Shown here piece by piece: positions 5,145-5,605 of a DNA stretch of 5,605 nucleotides. The stretch's first letter is position 1. Every line of letters begins with the position of its first letter. The translations under genes and the position numbers were made by a program. The notes beneath the pieces are model-generated. The model searched no databases, had not been told where the DNA came from, and saw only the letters and a list, made by a program, of their open reading frames with translations. This DNA comes from Acidimicrobiia bacterium (lineage in GTDB: Bacteria; Actinomycetota; Acidimicrobiia; IMCC26256): NCBI GenBank assembly GCA_023262065.1, contig JALRDW010000092.1, positions 1 through 5,605 on the forward strand, written 5' to 3'.

Positions 5145-5605
5145 TCAGTCCTCCGCCGTGCCGGGCTCGATGGCCCAGCCGTACATGCCGAACAGCAGCA
5201 GCAGCACGCCGGGGATGGCGAGCCACGGGTTCTTGTAGACCGCGGCGTACCCGATCACCGGCAGGCCGGCGGCGAGCACGAGCGGGAAGTACGAGGGCGA
5301 GGGCAGGTGGATGCTCGACACGTCGACCGAAGCCTCCTCGCCCGAACCGCCGGCGGGCAGCCGCACGAGCCGACCCTGGTCGTCCTCGGTGTACTTGCGG
5401 TGCCAGAAGTCGTCGCGGGCCTCGACCTTGGGGATCGCGGCGAAGTTGTACTCCGGGGTCGGCGACGGGATGCTCCACTCGAGGGTGCGCCCGTCCCACG
5501 GGTCGGCCGGGGCGATCGGCCCCCGCTTCCACGACCACACCGCGTTGGCCACGAACAGCAGCGTGGCCAGGGCGATGATGAAGCCGCCGGCGGTGACCAC
5601 GAGGT
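5145..5605 (-). CDS. ctaD: Cytochrome c oxidase subunit I, C-terminal part with an extra two-helix tail (5' end outside window)
   Basis: Only the last 152 or so residues are present; the haem- and copper-binding core lies beyond the right edge. Numbering from the Val at 5598-5600, the fragment begins with the last canonical helix (3-23), then the hallmark cytosolic segment DPWDGRTLEWSIPSPTPEYNF (33-53) with IPKVEARDDFW after it, which identifies subunit I. Beyond that is a charged linker (about 60-95) and an additional segment, SSIHLPSPSYFPLVL, leading into two more predicted helices (about 104-121 and 125-145) and a GWAIEP end. The tail resembles the second half of the actinobacterial subunit IV (CtaF) and C-terminal extensions known in some bacterial subunits I. 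It is the first of six tightly packed genes in the window. Confidence 0.92.
   Translation of the reverse strand, partial: LVVTAGGFIIALATLLFVANAVWSWKRGPIAPADPWDGRTLEWSIPSPTPEYNFAAIPKVEARDDFWHRKYTEDDQGRLVRLPAGGSGEEASVDVSSIHLPSPSYFPLVLAAGLPVIGYAAVYKNPWLAIPGVLLLLFGMYGWAIEPGTAED
5150..5154 (-). promoter_or_regulatory. Ribosome-binding site of subunit III gene
   Basis: The minus strand reads GGAGG, 8 nt before the ATG and inside the end of ctaD. It supports the chosen start and shows that the oxidase operon uses normal Shine-Dalgarno initiation, unlike uppS, recO and glyS. Confidence 0.7.

Noticed and set aside
1..5605. CRISPR array, defence system, toxin-antitoxin pair or tRNA/rRNA gene
   Set aside because: No regular repeats, no cloverleaf-like sequence and no matching protein motifs were seen on either strand; the bacterial genes are ordinary respiratory and housekeeping genes.

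Overview
The window is mostly GC-rich bacterial DNA whose genes all lie on the minus strand. The exception is about 134 bases at the left edge, which look eukaryotic. The bacterial part fits a high-GC actinomycete, possibly Acidimicrobiia. The reasons are the uppS-recO-glyS neighbourhood, an aa3-type oxidase cluster with the actinobacterial type of CtaG, plasma-membrane cupredoxins, and leaderless-looking promoters. The class-level placement is inference.

In order of transcription (right to left) there are nine bacterial genes. The first is the 3' end of ctaD (oxidase subunit I, with an unusual C-terminal tail). It is followed by subunit III, a small subunit IV, the copper/assembly factor ctaG, and two paralogous cupredoxins, one with three membrane helices and one that is probably a lipoprotein. 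These six genes are packed with gaps of 0-11 nt or a 4-nt overlap, so they form one operon for building the terminal oxidase and delivering copper or electrons to it. A GC-rich hairpin then separates this block from uppS (cell-wall lipid carrier), recO (DNA repair) and the start of glyS (glycyl-tRNA synthetase). Each of those three genes has a TANNNT -10-like box 6-9 nt before its start codon and no Shine-Dalgarno, which suggests separate, partly leaderless transcription.

The glyS reading frame breaks off after residue 126, inside a conserved motif. To the left, bases 1 to about 134 have about 45% GC (hand count), and plus-strand frame 1 reads as the C-terminal half of a GAS2/GAR domain, a eukaryotic microtubule-binding module. 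The frame is interrupted by one TAG at 58-60. If TAG is read as glutamine, as in most ciliates, the domain is continuous. The simplest reading is a chimera between a ciliate gene fragment and an actinobacterial contig. I see no tRNA, rRNA, CRISPR array, insertion sequence or defence system, and no gene-free stretch longer than 62 bases apart from the foreign left end.
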